Source of the DNA: PNAI01 sp035574295
GTDB taxonomy: Bacteria > Pseudomonadota > Alphaproteobacteria > Rhizobiales > Xanthobacteraceae
Reading direction: 5' to 3'
Assembly (NCBI GenBank): GCA_035574295.1
Contig: DATLYX010000130.1
Coordinates: forward strand, 33,266 to 97,265
Length of the DNA stretch: 64,000 nucleotides
The notes under the pieces are model-generated. The model did not search any database. It was not told the DNA's origin and saw nothing but the letters and a program-made list of their open reading frames with translations. This document shows, in pieces, positions 8,134-17,117 of this stretch (within the stretch, counting starts at the first letter, position 1; every line of letters starts with the position of its first letter). The position numbers were made by a program, and so were the translations under genes.

Positions 8134-9807
8134 CTACAGGTTCTTCTTCGCCGACGGCAGGACGGCCGGCTTGCGCGCCATATCCAGCGTCGGCCAGCGT
8201 GCCTCGACGGGCAGCCCGCGCATGTCCTTGACCACCCCGATCACGACCCCCATGCGCTCGATGGCGACGATGGTCTTGCCGAGCATGGCGCGATCGCAGT
8301 CCATCTGCGTCGGCGCGATGAAGAAGTCGGCGCGATCCCAGTCGGCGGAATATTGCAGCGGCGGATGCGCCTCCTTCTCAAACGGCAACCGTTCCCCGCA
8401 CACCGCGACGGTGAAGGTCTTGCCGGGCTCGGTGTTGGTGCGCGCGATAAAGGCTTCCAGGCCGTCCACGGCCTCATTCATGATGTTGACCCAGTAGTCG
8501 CCTTCGTAGTTGCGCAGTGCGCCTTCGAGGCCGCCGACGATGCGGTTGTAGAACATGTATTCGTAGGGATGCAGGCGCATGAGCGTGGCTCCATCCCAGG
8601 CAAACCAGGCGCTGATCCCCGCCAGCGATGCCGTGGCCAGCACGCGCGCGCGCGATGCGAGCCAGTCCACAAGGCCGTCGAAGCCCAATCCCGCAAGCAC
8701 GGCAAGCGGCGGCACCACGAACAGAAAATGCCGCATTCCGGTAAATGCCGGACCCTGCGCGATCACCTGACACAACACCGGAAAGACGGCGATGAGCGCG
8801 ATGAAAAGCGTCTCTTGCCGGCGCTGCAGAGCGCGCGCGGCGGTGAATTTGCCGGCACCGCCGAGCGCAAACAGCAGGCCCAGCGCGGCGCCGAAGAGAA
8901 CGGCGAGCGGCAGCTTGATGGCCAAATAGACCGGAACGTACCAGCGCGGCACCTCGCTCATGATGTAGCTTTTGCCGAACAGCATGGTGCGGATCGGGTA
9001 CTGGAAATGCGCAAAGGCGAACAGCGCGCGCACCGGATTGAACAAATCCTGCGCCGCCCAGGGCCAGGATGCGATCATGATCGCATAGGCGAGCACCATC
9101 GCGGGAATGAAGGCAACGGCGGAACGCCATACAAAGCGCAGGGTCGCGGCGTTCGCAGGCCGAGGCGCATACAGCGCGACGGCCACCGGCACATACACCA
9201 GCAGCAACAGCCCCATGGCGCGCAGGCCCAAGGCGGCGCCGAGCAGCGCGCCGAAACCGAGCACGTGGACAAGCCGCGGCCGCGGCAGATCGCGCGCCAG
9301 GCGGAGGAGAAAATAGGTGGCGCCGATCGCGGCGGCGGCGAACGGAATGTCCTTGGTGTGATTGAACATGCCGCCGAAGTACGGGCCGCAGACCGCAAGC
9401 GCTACAGCGGCGAAGAGGCCGGCGCGCGGACCGCCGATCAGCCGCGCGGTCGCCCAGGTGGCGCCAATTCCGCTAACGCCGATCAACGCGCACAGCACGT
9501 GGCGGACGACGTAGGGATCCACCGGCAGCGCGCGACTGAGCAGGACGGCGACGATGTCGAACAGACCGCCGTACAAATAAAGATTGCGGAACTCGAACAC
9601 CCGCGTGTCGGTAAAGCCGCTGGCGTAGTAGGCCAGGATCAGCTCGCCGTAACGGTGCTGCACCTCTTCATCGTTGGAAATCGCATAGTCGCGGAAAAGC
9701 AGGAGCGTTCCCACCGCCAGTCCCGCAAGCAGCAGCGCGGATGCCAGATCGAACGGGTCGAAGCGCGTGCAACGCGCGCGAAGAGAAAGGGTGGGCCGGC
9801 TCAGCAT
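8134..9807 (-). CDS. GT39/ArnT-like polytopic glycosyltransferase
   Basis: 557 residues with about 11-12 hydrophobic helices. Enzymes of this clan (GT-C, dolichyl-phosphate-mannose/ArnT type) transfer sugars from polyprenyl phosphate carriers at the periplasmic face of the inner membrane. The first external loop has the acidic motif ISNDEEVQHRYGE at about residue 46, the expected place of the catalytic acid. A second conserved block, GMFNHTKDIPFAAAA, lies at about residue 147. The acceptor cannot be told; lipid A, a glycan or a protein are all possible. It is monocistronic. A 630-codon antisense frame across it is a composition shadow. Confidence 0.82.
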   Translation of the reverse strand: MLSRPTLSLRARCTRFDPFDLASALLLAGLAVGTLLLFRDYAISNDEEVQHRYGELILAYYASGFTDTRVFEFRNLYLYGGLFDIVAVLLSRALPVDPYVVRHVLCALIGVSGIGATWATARLIGGPRAGLFAAVALAVCGPYFGGMFNHTKDIPFAAAAIGATYFLLRLARDLPRPRLVHVLGFGALLGAALGLRAMGLLLLVYVPVAVALYAPRPANAATLRFVWRSAVAFIPAMVLAYAIMIASWPWAAQDLFNPVRALFAFAHFQYPIRTMLFGKSYIMSEVPRWYVPVYLAIKLPLAVLFGAALGLLFALGGAGKFTAARALQRRQETLFIALIAVFPVLCQVIAQGPAFTGMRHFLFVVPPLAVLAGLGFDGLVDWLASRARVLATASLAGISAWFAWDGATLMRLHPYEYMFYNRIVGGLEGALRNYEGDYWVNIMNEAVDGLEAFIARTNTEPGKTFTVAVCGERLPFEKEAHPPLQYSADWDRADFFIAPTQMDCDRAMLGKTIVAIERMGVVIGVVKDMRGLPVEARWPTLDMARKPAVLPSAKKNL

Positions 9808-10134
9808 CCGTGGGATCGTAAAATCGCCGCGTGTTGAATTTGTGGGCAGTCAGCGGATTTGTCACGCTGCAATCGCACAATCGATTTGACGGAACGCGAA
9901 CCGGCCGGGCGTGTTAACGCTGCGTTTGCGGGCAAGATCCGCGCGGCGGTCAACGTCCGATGAACCGATGTTCAGACTCGCCGGGTTTAAGCGAAAGAGC
10001 GACGAGAGGCCGCATCGGAAAACAAGCTCGCGTCGGCGTTGCGCGCTTTCTAAAATGACCACACTTAATGATGCCAGGACGAATGATGCCAGGATGATGG
10101 CGGGACGGCGGAACACTTCGGGTGCGAGACAGGC
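9808..10134. other. Intergenic region between the glycosyltransferase and PAN genes
   Basis: 327 bases between divergent genes, with no convincing reading frame. A 14-base motif AATGATGCCAGGAY is tandemly duplicated at 10067-10080 and 10082-10095, about 40-70 bases before the PAN gene start. It could be an operator or a simple slippage duplication. Confidence 0.45.
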
Positions 10135-10674
10135 ATGATACGCTGGCTGGCGGTGATTGCAGGTTGTGCGCTGTTTGCCGCGGCGTCGGTCGAGGCGCGT
10201 GCGCAGGCCGGCTTCGATCGCTGGGGCGGCGATTATGCGCACTTCGTGGTTCCGTCCGGCGACCCGCGGGTCTGCGCGGAACGCTGCGATCGCGAGGCGC
10301 GCTGCCGCGCTTGGACGTTCTCCTACCCGCGCACGGCGGGCGCCAACGCCATCTGCTGGCTCAAGAGCGAGGTGCGGCCGCTGGTCGCCAATCCCTGCTG
10401 CGTGTCCGGCGTGAAGGGGGGCAGCGTGGCCGAGCCGGTCACGGAATCCTTCGAATATTCCATCGACCGCTACGGCGGCGACTACCGCGACTTCGAGCTT
10501 CCGTCGGACCCGACCGGGAGAGCGTGCAAGGAGGCGTGCGAACGCGAAGAACGCTGCCGCACCTGGACCTATGTGCGGCCGGGCTACCTCGGCCCGTCGG
10601 CGCGCTGCTATCTGAAGGAACGCATCACCGCGCCGCGGCGCAAGCCGTGCTGCATCTCGGGCGTGGTGCGGTAG
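10135..10674 (+). CDS. Secreted protein with two PAN/Apple-type domains
   Basis: 179 residues. A signal peptide is clear: residues 1-24 are hydrophobic and end in ARA/QA. Two similar Cys-rich modules follow, each with GGDY near its start: FDRWGGDYAHFVVPSGDP with CAERCDREARCRAWTF, and IDRYGGDYRDFELPSDP with CKEACEREERCRTWTY. Each ends in NPCCVSGVK or KPCCISGVV. This is the PAN_4-like pattern used for protein or carbohydrate binding outside the cell. The ligand is unknown. The gene stands alone before the repeat cluster. Confidence 0.8.
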   Translation: MIRWLAVIAGCALFAAASVEARAQAGFDRWGGDYAHFVVPSGDPRVCAERCDREARCRAWTFSYPRTAGANAICWLKSEVRPLVANPCCVSGVKGGSVAEPVTESFEYSIDRYGGDYRDFELPSDPTGRACKEACEREERCRTWTYVRPGYLGPSARCYLKERITAPRRKPCCISGVVR

Positions 10675-10796
10675 GGCGGCGCGCGCTGAATTCAGCATGC
10701 CACATTCCACATGCGACCTCGTGCCGCGAGGCGCCGTTCGTGCCTGAAGGACGACGGAGCAAGGTTTGTCGTTTGCGATGTGAGTTGCCGAAAACA

Positions 10797-11545
10797 CGTC
10801 CCGGATGCGGTGCAGCGCGAGCGTATTTCTACGTCCCTACGTCCCGGATGCGGTGCAGCGTGCAGCGCCGAAGGCGCGGAGCGGTGCACCGCTGCTCCGG
10901 GACCGTTGCGGACTCGGAGCTTGTAACGGTCCCGGGTCTGCAGCGCACCGCTCCGCTTCGCTTCGCGCTGCGCTGCGCCCGGGACACGGGTGGGGTGCAC
11001 AGCGTTGCATTCAACCGCACGTCCAACCGCATGTCCCGGATGCGGTGCAGCGTGCAGCGAAGCGGAGCGCTGCACCGCTGATCCGGGACCGTTGCGGATT
11101 CGGAGTTTGTGACGGTCCCGGGTCTGCAGCGCACCGCTCCGCTTCGCTCCGCGCTGCGCTGCGCCCGGGACACGAGTGGGGTGCACAGCGTTGCATTCAA
11201 CCGCACGTCCAACCGCAGGTCCCGGATGCGGTGCAGCGCGAGCGTATTTCTACGTCCCTACGTCCCGGATGCGGTGCAGCGTGAAGCGAAGCGGAACGGT
11301 GCACCGCTGATCCGGGACCGCCAAAGACAAGGCCTCGCTTCGTCCCGGATGCAATGCACCGCTGATCCGGGACCGTTGCGGACCCGGAGCTTGTAACGGT
11401 CCCGGGTCTGCAGCGCACCGCTCCGCTTCGCTTCGCGCTGCGCTGCGCCCGGGACACGAGTAGGGTGCACAACGTTGCGCGTAACGGTCCCGGGTCAGCA
11501 GCGCAGCACTCCGCTTCCTTCGCGCTGCGCTGCGCCCGGGACACG
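10797..11545. repeat. Cluster of palindromic, partly tandem intergenic repeats
   Basis: About 750 bases made of mosaic repeats. Four hairpins run from GTCCCGGG to CCCGGGAC with a GCAGCGC-rich interior: 10929-10985, 11115-11171, 11399-11455 and 11487-11542. The unit starting CGGAGYTTGTRACGG at 10915 recurs at 11101, exactly 186 bases later, and in part at 11385. A block of about 62 bases containing CGGATGCGGTGCAGCG twice occurs at 10799-10860 and again at 11219-11280. All six frames contain repetitive peptides of the VPGAAQR type, so the open frames here are repeat artefacts rather than genes. Confidence 0.9.
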
Positions 11546-11605
11546 TTTCAAGCTGAATTCTTCACGCTCCGGTGCGTGAGCGATCCGTGATTCACGCGCG
11601 GCCGG

Positions 11606-13021
11606 TCACGCGGTGCCGCCGACTGTGATCTTGTCCATGCGCAGCGTGGGCTGGCCGACGCCCACGGGCACGCCCTGGCCGTTCTTGCCGCAGGTGCCGA
11701 TGCCGGTGTCGAGCGACAAGTCGTTGCCGATCATGGTGACGCGGTGCAGGTCGGTCGGGCCGTTGCCGATCAGCATGGCGCCCTTTAGCGGTGGCCCAAG
11801 TTTTCCGTTCTCGATCCTGTAGGCCTCTGTCACCTGAAACACGTATTTGCCCGAGGTGATGTCCACCTGGCCACCGCCGAAATGCACCGCGTAGATGCCG
11901 TTCTTCACCGAGGCGATGATCTCCGCGGGATCGTGGCTGCCGGCGAGCATATAGGTGTTGGTCATGCGCGGCATGGGCACGTGAGCGTAGCTCTCACGGC
12001 GGCCGTTGCCGGTCGGCCGCATGTTCATGAGCCGCGCGTTCTGGCGATCCTGCATGTAGCCGACGAGAATGCCGTCCTCGATCAGCACTGTGCGGTTGGT
12101 GGGCGTGCCTTCGTCGTCGATGGAGAGCGAGCCGCGGCGGTTGGTAATGGTGCCGTCGTCCACCACGGTGACGCCCTTGGCGGCGACCTTCTGGCCCATC
12201 AGGCCGGCGAAGGCGGAGGTCTGTTTGCGGTTGAAATCGCCTTCCAGGCCGTGGCCGACCGCCTCGTGCAGCATCACGCCGGGCCAGCCGGGACCGAGGA
12301 CCACGTCCATTTCGCCGGCGGGCGCGGGAATCGATTCGAGATTGATGAGCGCCTGACGCACGGCTTCATCGACAGCGTGGTGCCAACGCGCCTCGGCAAT
12401 GAACTCGCCGTAGCCCTGGCGGCCGCCGTAGCCGTAGCTGCCGACCTCCTGCCGGTCACCCTGGCCGGCGACCACCGACACATTGACGCGCACGAGCGGC
12501 CGGATGTCGCGGTAAGTCTCGCCGTCGGGACGCACAATCTCCACCACCTGCCAGGAGGCGGCGATGCTCGCCGTCACTTGGCGCACGCGCGCGTCCTTGG
12601 CGCGCGCATAGGCGTCGATCGCCTGCAACAGCTTCACCTTGGCCTCGAAGGCGGGCGCGGCGAGGGGATTCTCGTCGCCGTAGAGTTTTGTGTTGGTGCG
12701 CGGCGGGGCGTCGGCATAGGTGCCGGAATAGCCGCCCTTCACCGCGCGCACGGCCTCGGCGGCGCGGGCGATCGCGGCCTCGGAAATGTCGGAGGCGTGG
12801 GCGTAGCCGACCGACTCGTCCTTGACCGCGCGCAGGCCGAAGCCTTGCGTGGTGTCGTACGTCGCCTGTTTGAGGCGACCGTTGTCGAACACGAGCACCT
12901 CGGCCTGCCGGTATTCGAGGAACAGTTCGCCGTCGTCGGCGCCTTGGAGGCCGCGCGCGATCAGGCGGTTGATGCGCGCCCGGTCTAGGCCGGCACGGTC
13001 AAGGAGGGAGGTCTCGGACAT
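11606..13021 (-). CDS. tldD: Metalloprotease TldD
   Basis: 471 residues. TldD is the catalytic subunit of the TldD/TldE zinc protease, which trims modified peptides and unfolded proteins in the cytoplasm. The zinc motif is visible at about residue 252, HEAVGHGLEGDF (HExxxH). The GLMGQKVAAKGVTVVDDGT and GSLSIDDEGTPTNRT blocks are also present. The length is normal (about 470-480). Its usual partner gene tldE (pmbA) is not in the window, as is common in alphaproteobacteria. A nearly full-length antisense frame over the gene is a shadow. Confidence 0.95.
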   Translation of the reverse strand: MSETSLLDRAGLDRARINRLIARGLQGADDGELFLEYRQAEVLVFDNGRLKQATYDTTQGFGLRAVKDESVGYAHASDISEAAIARAAEAVRAVKGGYSGTYADAPPRTNTKLYGDENPLAAPAFEAKVKLLQAIDAYARAKDARVRQVTASIAASWQVVEIVRPDGETYRDIRPLVRVNVSVVAGQGDRQEVGSYGYGGRQGYGEFIAEARWHHAVDEAVRQALINLESIPAPAGEMDVVLGPGWPGVMLHEAVGHGLEGDFNRKQTSAFAGLMGQKVAAKGVTVVDDGTITNRRGSLSIDDEGTPTNRTVLIEDGILVGYMQDRQNARLMNMRPTGNGRRESYAHVPMPRMTNTYMLAGSHDPAEIIASVKNGIYAVHFGGGQVDITSGKYVFQVTEAYRIENGKLGPPLKGAMLIGNGPTDLHRVTMIGNDLSLDTGIGTCGKNGQGVPVGVGQPTLRMDKITVGGTA

Positions 13022-13208
13022 GGCAGGGCTCCGAATGGTTCACCAGAAGATAGTGCGGGAATAGCGTGGATGCGAGTGGGCGATGAACGTCCGCCTCAAG
13101 CGAATCTTCGATGGTTTCTCCGGGGAGGGGCGAGCAGACGGATGGAATCGGCCGCGAGGCCGTCATCCGACCGGCAGCCGATCTCTCGATATCCCGGACA
13201 CTTTCAAT

Positions 13209-13691
13209 TCAACATCTGATGCCCTGGGGGAAACAGCCGCAGTAGCCGTTCGCGGTCCGACAACAGACCTGGTCGGATCTGCATTTCGAGCAGTCGCATC
13301 GTCCTTGGGCGAAGGCGGGATCCGAGCGCGCCGCCAGGGCGGTTGCGACCGCAGCATAGGCCGCCATACGCACAAAATCGACGGCAAACTGCCGGCGACT
13401 GAACGGTGCGGATGTCTCCCGAGCCGGCAGTTCCAGGGACGGATTGATAATTCTAGCGCGCGGACCAGCCATCACCATCCGCAAGGCGAAGGCGGCAACA
13501 TGCGCGAGCCAAAGTGCCGTCAAGCCGAGCGCGGCTGCCAGCACGAAGGCTGTGATCCAAGACATTCCGATGACGGCCATCGAGACAAAAGCAACGACCC
13601 AAGCTCCCATTGCCGCCAGGAAGGCCTTGCGCATGCATCTTGGACAACGACCGAGCGCGCGACTGCAGACATTGACGAATGCTCGGAACAT
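13209..13691 (-). CDS. Unrecognised membrane protein with Cys-rich C-terminus
   Basis: 160 residues from the ATG at 13691. An N-terminal CPRC pair precedes two adjacent hydrophobic helices (about residues 27-75). An internal SRRQFAVDFVRMAAYAAVA stretch at about residue 98 looks like a twin-arginine signal followed by AFAQ, a plausible cleavage site. The last 32 residues contain eight cysteines (CDCSKC, CC, CGC and a terminal C). I do not recognise the family. The layout suggests a membrane anchor with an exported Cys-rich domain that could bind metal, but this is inference. The frame opens further upstream, antisense to the cupin gene, and I consider that part non-coding. Confidence 0.6.
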   Translation of the reverse strand: MFRAFVNVCSRALGRCPRCMRKAFLAAMGAWVVAFVSMAVIGMSWITAFVLAAALGLTALWLAHVAAFALRMVMAGPRARIINPSLELPARETSAPFSRRQFAVDFVRMAAYAAVATALAARSDPAFAQGRCDCSKCRSDQVCCRTANGYCGCFPQGIRC

Positions 13692-13764
13692 TTGCGTTTG
13701 TCCTTGTCGGTCAGGGCCGTCAGCATCCCGAATAATGTCTAATGTTACCACGAGGCAAGCTCGC

Positions 13765-14298
13765 TCACTGCCCCTCGGGCGGCACCTCGTAGCCGGAGTC
13801 CTCGATCGAGCCGGCGCCCATCCAGCCCCAGACCAGCACCACGTCCTCGTCGGAAGTGTTGTTGAATCCGTGCCAGACCCCGCGCGGCGAATAGACCACG
13901 TCGCCTTCCACCGCCGGCTCCTCGCCCAAGTCGGTGTAGATGTGGCCGCGGCCTTTGAGCACGATGAAGAACTCGTCGCAGTTGCGATGCAGGTGGCGCT
14001 CATGCCGCGCGCCGGGTTTCAGAACGGTCCAGCCGACGACGTGATTGGCGCCGGCGGATTTCTTGTCGATCAAGAACTGCACCTGCATGTCCACCCAGCC
14101 GTCCTTGCGCTGCAGGCCCTCGACCATGGGCACGTTGCGGCGATTGGTGCGGTACATGACCGCGCCTTCGCGGGCAGTGCCTTGCTTTGCCTCTTCCATT
14201 CCGGTCTTTACCTCCTCGGCCATGGATTTGACGTTTGCGGCGGTCCGCTTCAGCGCCTTGGCCAATGCGGCGCCGATCTGTTCGGCTTTCGACGTCAT
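13765..14298 (-). CDS. Cupin-domain protein
   Basis: 177 residues. A single cupin fold is shown by RHERHLHRNCDEFFIVLKG (metal-binding His residues and Glu of motif 1, about residues 99-117) and GDVVYSPRGVWHGFNN (motif 2 with the third His). The first 45 residues are a predicted helix. Its ATG overlaps the stop of the upstream dehydrogenase-like gene (ATGA), so the two are cotranscribed. This could be a small dioxygenase, isomerase or sensor of the pathway served by its partner. The substrate is unknown. Confidence 0.85.
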   Translation of the reverse strand: MTSKAEQIGAALAKALKRTAANVKSMAEEVKTGMEEAKQGTAREGAVMYRTNRRNVPMVEGLQRKDGWVDMQVQFLIDKKSAGANHVVGWTVLKPGARHERHLHRNCDEFFIVLKGRGHIYTDLGEEPAVEGDVVYSPRGVWHGFNNTSDEDVVLVWGWMGAGSIEDSGYEVPPEGQ

Positions 14299-15176
14299 GG
14301 CTGTCCTCCCAAGCGGCGATAAACCTGATGCGCGACGACGAAATCGTGGTGGTCGAGCCCCATGCCGCGGCAGGCGTTCATCATCTCGTTGGCGGCGGCG
14401 GCGAGCGGCACCGGGCTGCCGAGCTTGCGGCCCAATTCGAGCGCGAGCAGCATGTCCTTCTGCTGCAAGGTGACGTCGGCGAGCGGCACCGCGGGCATCT
14501 TGCCCTCCAGGATGAACGGGCCGCGATAGCCGAGCACCGGCGAAGCCGCCACGCTTTTCAGCACCGCATCGAGCGCCACCTCGCGCGCGACGCCGCCCTT
14601 CTCGGCCAGCGCCACCGCCTCACCGAAGGCGATCACCTCCACCATGAGCAACAGATTCACGGCGATCTTCATCTGGCAGGCGAGCCCGTTGCCGCCGATG
14701 TGGGTGATTTTCGGGCCGATCGCGAGCAGCACCGGCTTGACGCGCTCATAGGCGGCCTTGTCGCCGCCCACCATCAGCGAGGCGTTGCCCTGCTTGACGG
14801 TGACGGGGCTTCCCGAGATCGGCGCGTCGAGCATGATCGCGCCCGCCTGCGCGAACTCGGCGGCAATGCTGCGACTTGCGTCCGGCGCGATGGTGCTCAT
14901 GTCGATGAACACGCCGCCCTTGCGCAGGCCCGCCACCACGCCGTCCGGCCCGAGCGCCACCGCGCGCACGGCCTCGGCGTCGGTGACGATGCAGAACACG
15001 ATCTCGGACGTTTCTGCGACCGCGCGCGGCGTCTCGCCGTAGCGCATGCCGGCCGCAACGAGCGGCGCGGCCTTGGCGCGCGAGCGGTTCCAGCCGGTCA
15101 CCGTATAGCCGGCCTGCATCAGGCGCGGCACGATCACTTCACCCATGGCGCCAAGGCCGATGAATCCAACGTTCAC
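14295..15176 (-). CDS. NAD(P)-dependent oxidoreductase, 3-hydroxyisobutyrate dehydrogenase family
   Basis: 293 residues from a GTG at 15176 (VNVGFIGLGAMGE). Residues 4-11 form the Rossmann GxGxxG. The substrate-binding block DAPISGSPVTVKQGNASLMV lies at about residue 120. The catalytic lysine is in GNGLACQMKIAVN at about residue 169. It oxidises or reduces a beta-hydroxyacid such as tartronate semialdehyde or 3-hydroxyisobutyrate; the exact substrate cannot be read. An upstream extension in the same frame runs through a palindromic repeat and was rejected. It is cotranscribed with the cupin gene. Confidence 0.88.
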   Translation of the reverse strand: MNVGFIGLGAMGEVIVPRLMQAGYTVTGWNRSRAKAAPLVAAGMRYGETPRAVAETSEIVFCIVTDAEAVRAVALGPDGVVAGLRKGGVFIDMSTIAPDASRSIAAEFAQAGAIMLDAPISGSPVTVKQGNASLMVGGDKAAYERVKPVLLAIGPKITHIGGNGLACQMKIAVNLLLMVEVIAFGEAVALAEKGGVAREVALDAVLKSVAASPVLGYRGPFILEGKMPAVPLADVTLQQKDMLLALELGRKLGSPVPLAAAANEMMNACRGMGLDHHDFVVAHQVYRRLGGQP

Positions 15177-15203
15177 ACTGCGACTCCAAAATTTGCCGGT
15201 GTC

Positions 15204-15298
15204 ATGTCCCGCACATGCGGGACATCCAGTATCCATCGCCTTGGTGATTAAAGCGAGGCCCAGCGATGATACCGGATCGCCCGCGCCGGAGCGGGCGA
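15204..15298. repeat. Palindromic repeats upstream of the oxidoreductase gene
   Basis: Two hairpins lie in the short spacer between the ialB-like gene and the oxidoreductase. ATGTCCCGCA at 15204-15213 pairs perfectly with 15216-15225 across a 2-base loop. TCGCCCGC at 15277-15284 pairs with 15291-15298. The translated form (MDTGCPACAGHD) is typical of dispersed palindromic repeats in this group of bacteria. They could act as terminators or mRNA-end stabilisers. Confidence 0.6.
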
Positions 15299-15323
15299 TG
15301 ACATCGCCCAACGTGTCCCAACG

Positions 15324-15821
15324 TCACGGCAGCTTGTCGAATCCCTCGGCGAAACCTTTGAGGCTGATGGGAAAGCCGATCCCTTCCTCGGGCGTCTGGA
15401 AAATGGTGAAGGTCGCCACCTGGCCGTTGCGCAACTGGCGCAAGAGATCGTCGCGCAAAATCACCTCGGTGATGCAGCCGATGGGGATGCAGCGCACGAA
15501 GCCGGCGCGGCCCACCTCGGTCTGGTCGATCCACAGGCCGAGCCCGTTGGGCAAGAGCACGCCGGGCGGGGCAATCACCCGCATCAGCCGCACCTTTTGA
15601 TCCGCGGTGCGCAACACCAGAACGGTGAGCCCGATGTTGGGCCGATCCTCCGCGATCACGCTCTGCATCAGGGCGCATTGCTCATGCTGGGCGCCGGGCG
15701 GCGTGTCGCATCGGATCTGCCAGTCGTTGTGCACCGAACGGACCACGCCCTGCGCCATGGCGACGCCGCCCAGCAGGGCAAGCGCGGCGAACACGGCCAG
15801 CGCATGTCGGATCACGCCCAT
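15324..15821 (-). CDS. Invasion-associated locus B (IalB) family exported protein
   Basis: 165 residues. A signal peptide of about 23 residues ends in AMAQ. The family pattern follows: WQIRCDTPPGAQHEQCALMQ, a central VIAPPGVLLPNGLGLWID, then a second Cys pair in GFVRCIPIGCITEV and the ending ISLKGFAEGFDKLP. IalB was named in Bartonella, where it affects erythrocyte entry. In free-living alphaproteobacteria these small periplasmic proteins have no defined role. A second member of the family lies at 60586-61098. Confidence 0.88.
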   Translation of the reverse strand: MGVIRHALAVFAALALLGGVAMAQGVVRSVHNDWQIRCDTPPGAQHEQCALMQSVIAEDRPNIGLTVLVLRTADQKVRLMRVIAPPGVLLPNGLGLWIDQTEVGRAGFVRCIPIGCITEVILRDDLLRQLRNGQVATFTIFQTPEEGIGFPISLKGFAEGFDKLP

Positions 15822-16226
15822 GACCGGATTTCCTCGGTTTCGATTCGTCTCAAGCCGCCAATGCCTCCGGGCTCATCCACATGGAATCGAGCTTCACCTA
15901 CATGGCATGCCCGCCATGTCAAGAACACGGCCCCCTGCAATCGCATGCAGCCCGCTGTCCCGCGGTGCGCCGAAACTGGCCGCAGAATACCGTCGAAATG
16001 GCGGCTATCCTGCGGCGCTTGTTCGCAAATCGGGCCGGGGCCATATGCATTGCGACGGCAGCAAAATTATGGTTTGAGAGGCGGGGCTTGAACCCTTGCT
16101 CGCGCGGGCCCGTCGGGGTCCGCGCCGGCCGCGCCGAGCGCCTTGCCAGTGGGCGCCGGCCTGCTAAACACCCGGCAGCGCGCGCTCACGCCGCTGTCCG
16201 ATCGATCGAAGGAGTCAAAAACAACA
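15822..16226. other. Intergenic region upstream of the cytochrome oxidase operon
   Basis: 405 bases between divergent ialB-like and ctaC genes. No convincing gene or RNA was seen. It must hold the promoter of the cta cluster, but no clear -35/-10 pair stands out. GAAGGAG at about 16208-16214 is the likely ribosome binding site region for ctaC. Confidence 0.5.
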
Positions 16227-17069
16227 ATGCCGGTCTTACTCCGCCATTTCGCCTTGGCCGCGGCCGTCTTTCTCATGCTTGCAAGCGGGGGCGCGGCGTT
16301 CGCCGGGTTGGGACAGCCTTCCCCTTGGCAATTGGGCCTGCAGGTGTCGGCCACTCCGGTGATGGACGAGGTGCATTGGTTCCATTATTTCCTCCTCTAC
16401 ATCATCGCCGCAATCTCGGGTTTCGTCCTGATCCTGCTGGTGATCGTGATGGTGCGGTTCAACGCGCGCGCCAACCCGACGCCGTCAAAGACGACCCACA
16501 ACACGCCGCTGGAAGTGGTGTGGACGGTGGTGCCGGTGCTGATTCTGGTGGCGATCGCCATTCCGTCGTTCCGGCTCCTGTTCCTGCAGCAGACCATTCC
16601 GCCCGCCGATCTCACCGTGAAGGCGATCGGTCGGCAGTGGTACTGGAACTACGAATATCCCGACAGCAAGATCGCCTTCGACTCCTACATGTTGCGGGAC
16701 AACGAGCGCAAACCCGGGCAGCCGCGGCTCTTGGCGGTGGACAACGATCTCGTGGTGCCGGTCAACAAGGTGGTGCGGGTGCTGGTGACCGCCGACCCGA
16801 CCGGCGTGATCCATGCGTTTGCAGTGCCGTCGTTCGGCATCAAGATCGACGCGGTGCCAGGGCGGCTGAACGAGACCTGGTTCAAGGCCACGCGCGAGGG
16901 CATCTACTACGGACAATGCTCGGAACTGTGCGGCAAGGACCACGCCTTCATGCCGATCGCGGTGCGCGTGGTGAGCGAGCAGGCGTTCAATGCCTGGCTT
17001 GAGGAGGCAAAGAAAAAATTCGCGGCGGATGACGGCGCCCGCTCCACGAACGTGGTAGCGGCGCGTTAG
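16227..17069 (+). CDS. ctaC: Cytochrome c oxidase subunit II
   Basis: 280 residues. This is the CuA-bearing subunit of aa3 cytochrome c oxidase, which takes electrons from cytochrome c. A signal peptide (about residues 1-25, ending AFAG) is followed by two membrane helices (about 52-75 and 95-115) and a periplasmic cupredoxin domain. The CuA ligands are in TGVIHAFAVPSFG and GQCSELCGKDHAFMP (two Cys, two His, one Met), and the aromatic electron-entry patch is QWYWNYEYPD. I started at the ATG with GAAGGAG upstream rather than at an earlier frame opening. It is the first gene of the oxidase cluster. Confidence 0.96.
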   Translation: MPVLLRHFALAAAVFLMLASGGAAFAGLGQPSPWQLGLQVSATPVMDEVHWFHYFLLYIIAAISGFVLILLVIVMVRFNARANPTPSKTTHNTPLEVVWTVVPVLILVAIAIPSFRLLFLQQTIPPADLTVKAIGRQWYWNYEYPDSKIAFDSYMLRDNERKPGQPRLLAVDNDLVVPVNKVVRVLVTADPTGVIHAFAVPSFGIKIDAVPGRLNETWFKATREGIYYGQCSELCGKDHAFMPIAVRVVSEQAFNAWLEEAKKKFAADDGARSTNVVAAR

Positions 17070-17117
17070 GCGCAATCTGACAAGCGGGCGGCAACGACAG
17101 GTTCGAAAGGTTCGAGA

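Noticed and set aside
7939..9837. A 632-codon open frame on the + strand
   Set aside because: It lies antisense to the glycosyltransferase gene, is full of Arg/Gly/His/Gln without domains, and reflects codon bias in high-GC DNA.
10692..11544. Several frames with peptides such as VPGAAQR and RSGALQTRDR
   Set aside because: They are translations of the palindromic repeat cluster, occur on both strands, and change frame between repeat copies.
16060..16120. A tRNA-like string (GGCGGGGCTTGAACCC) upstream of ctaC
   Set aside because: No acceptor or anticodon arm can be formed around it.
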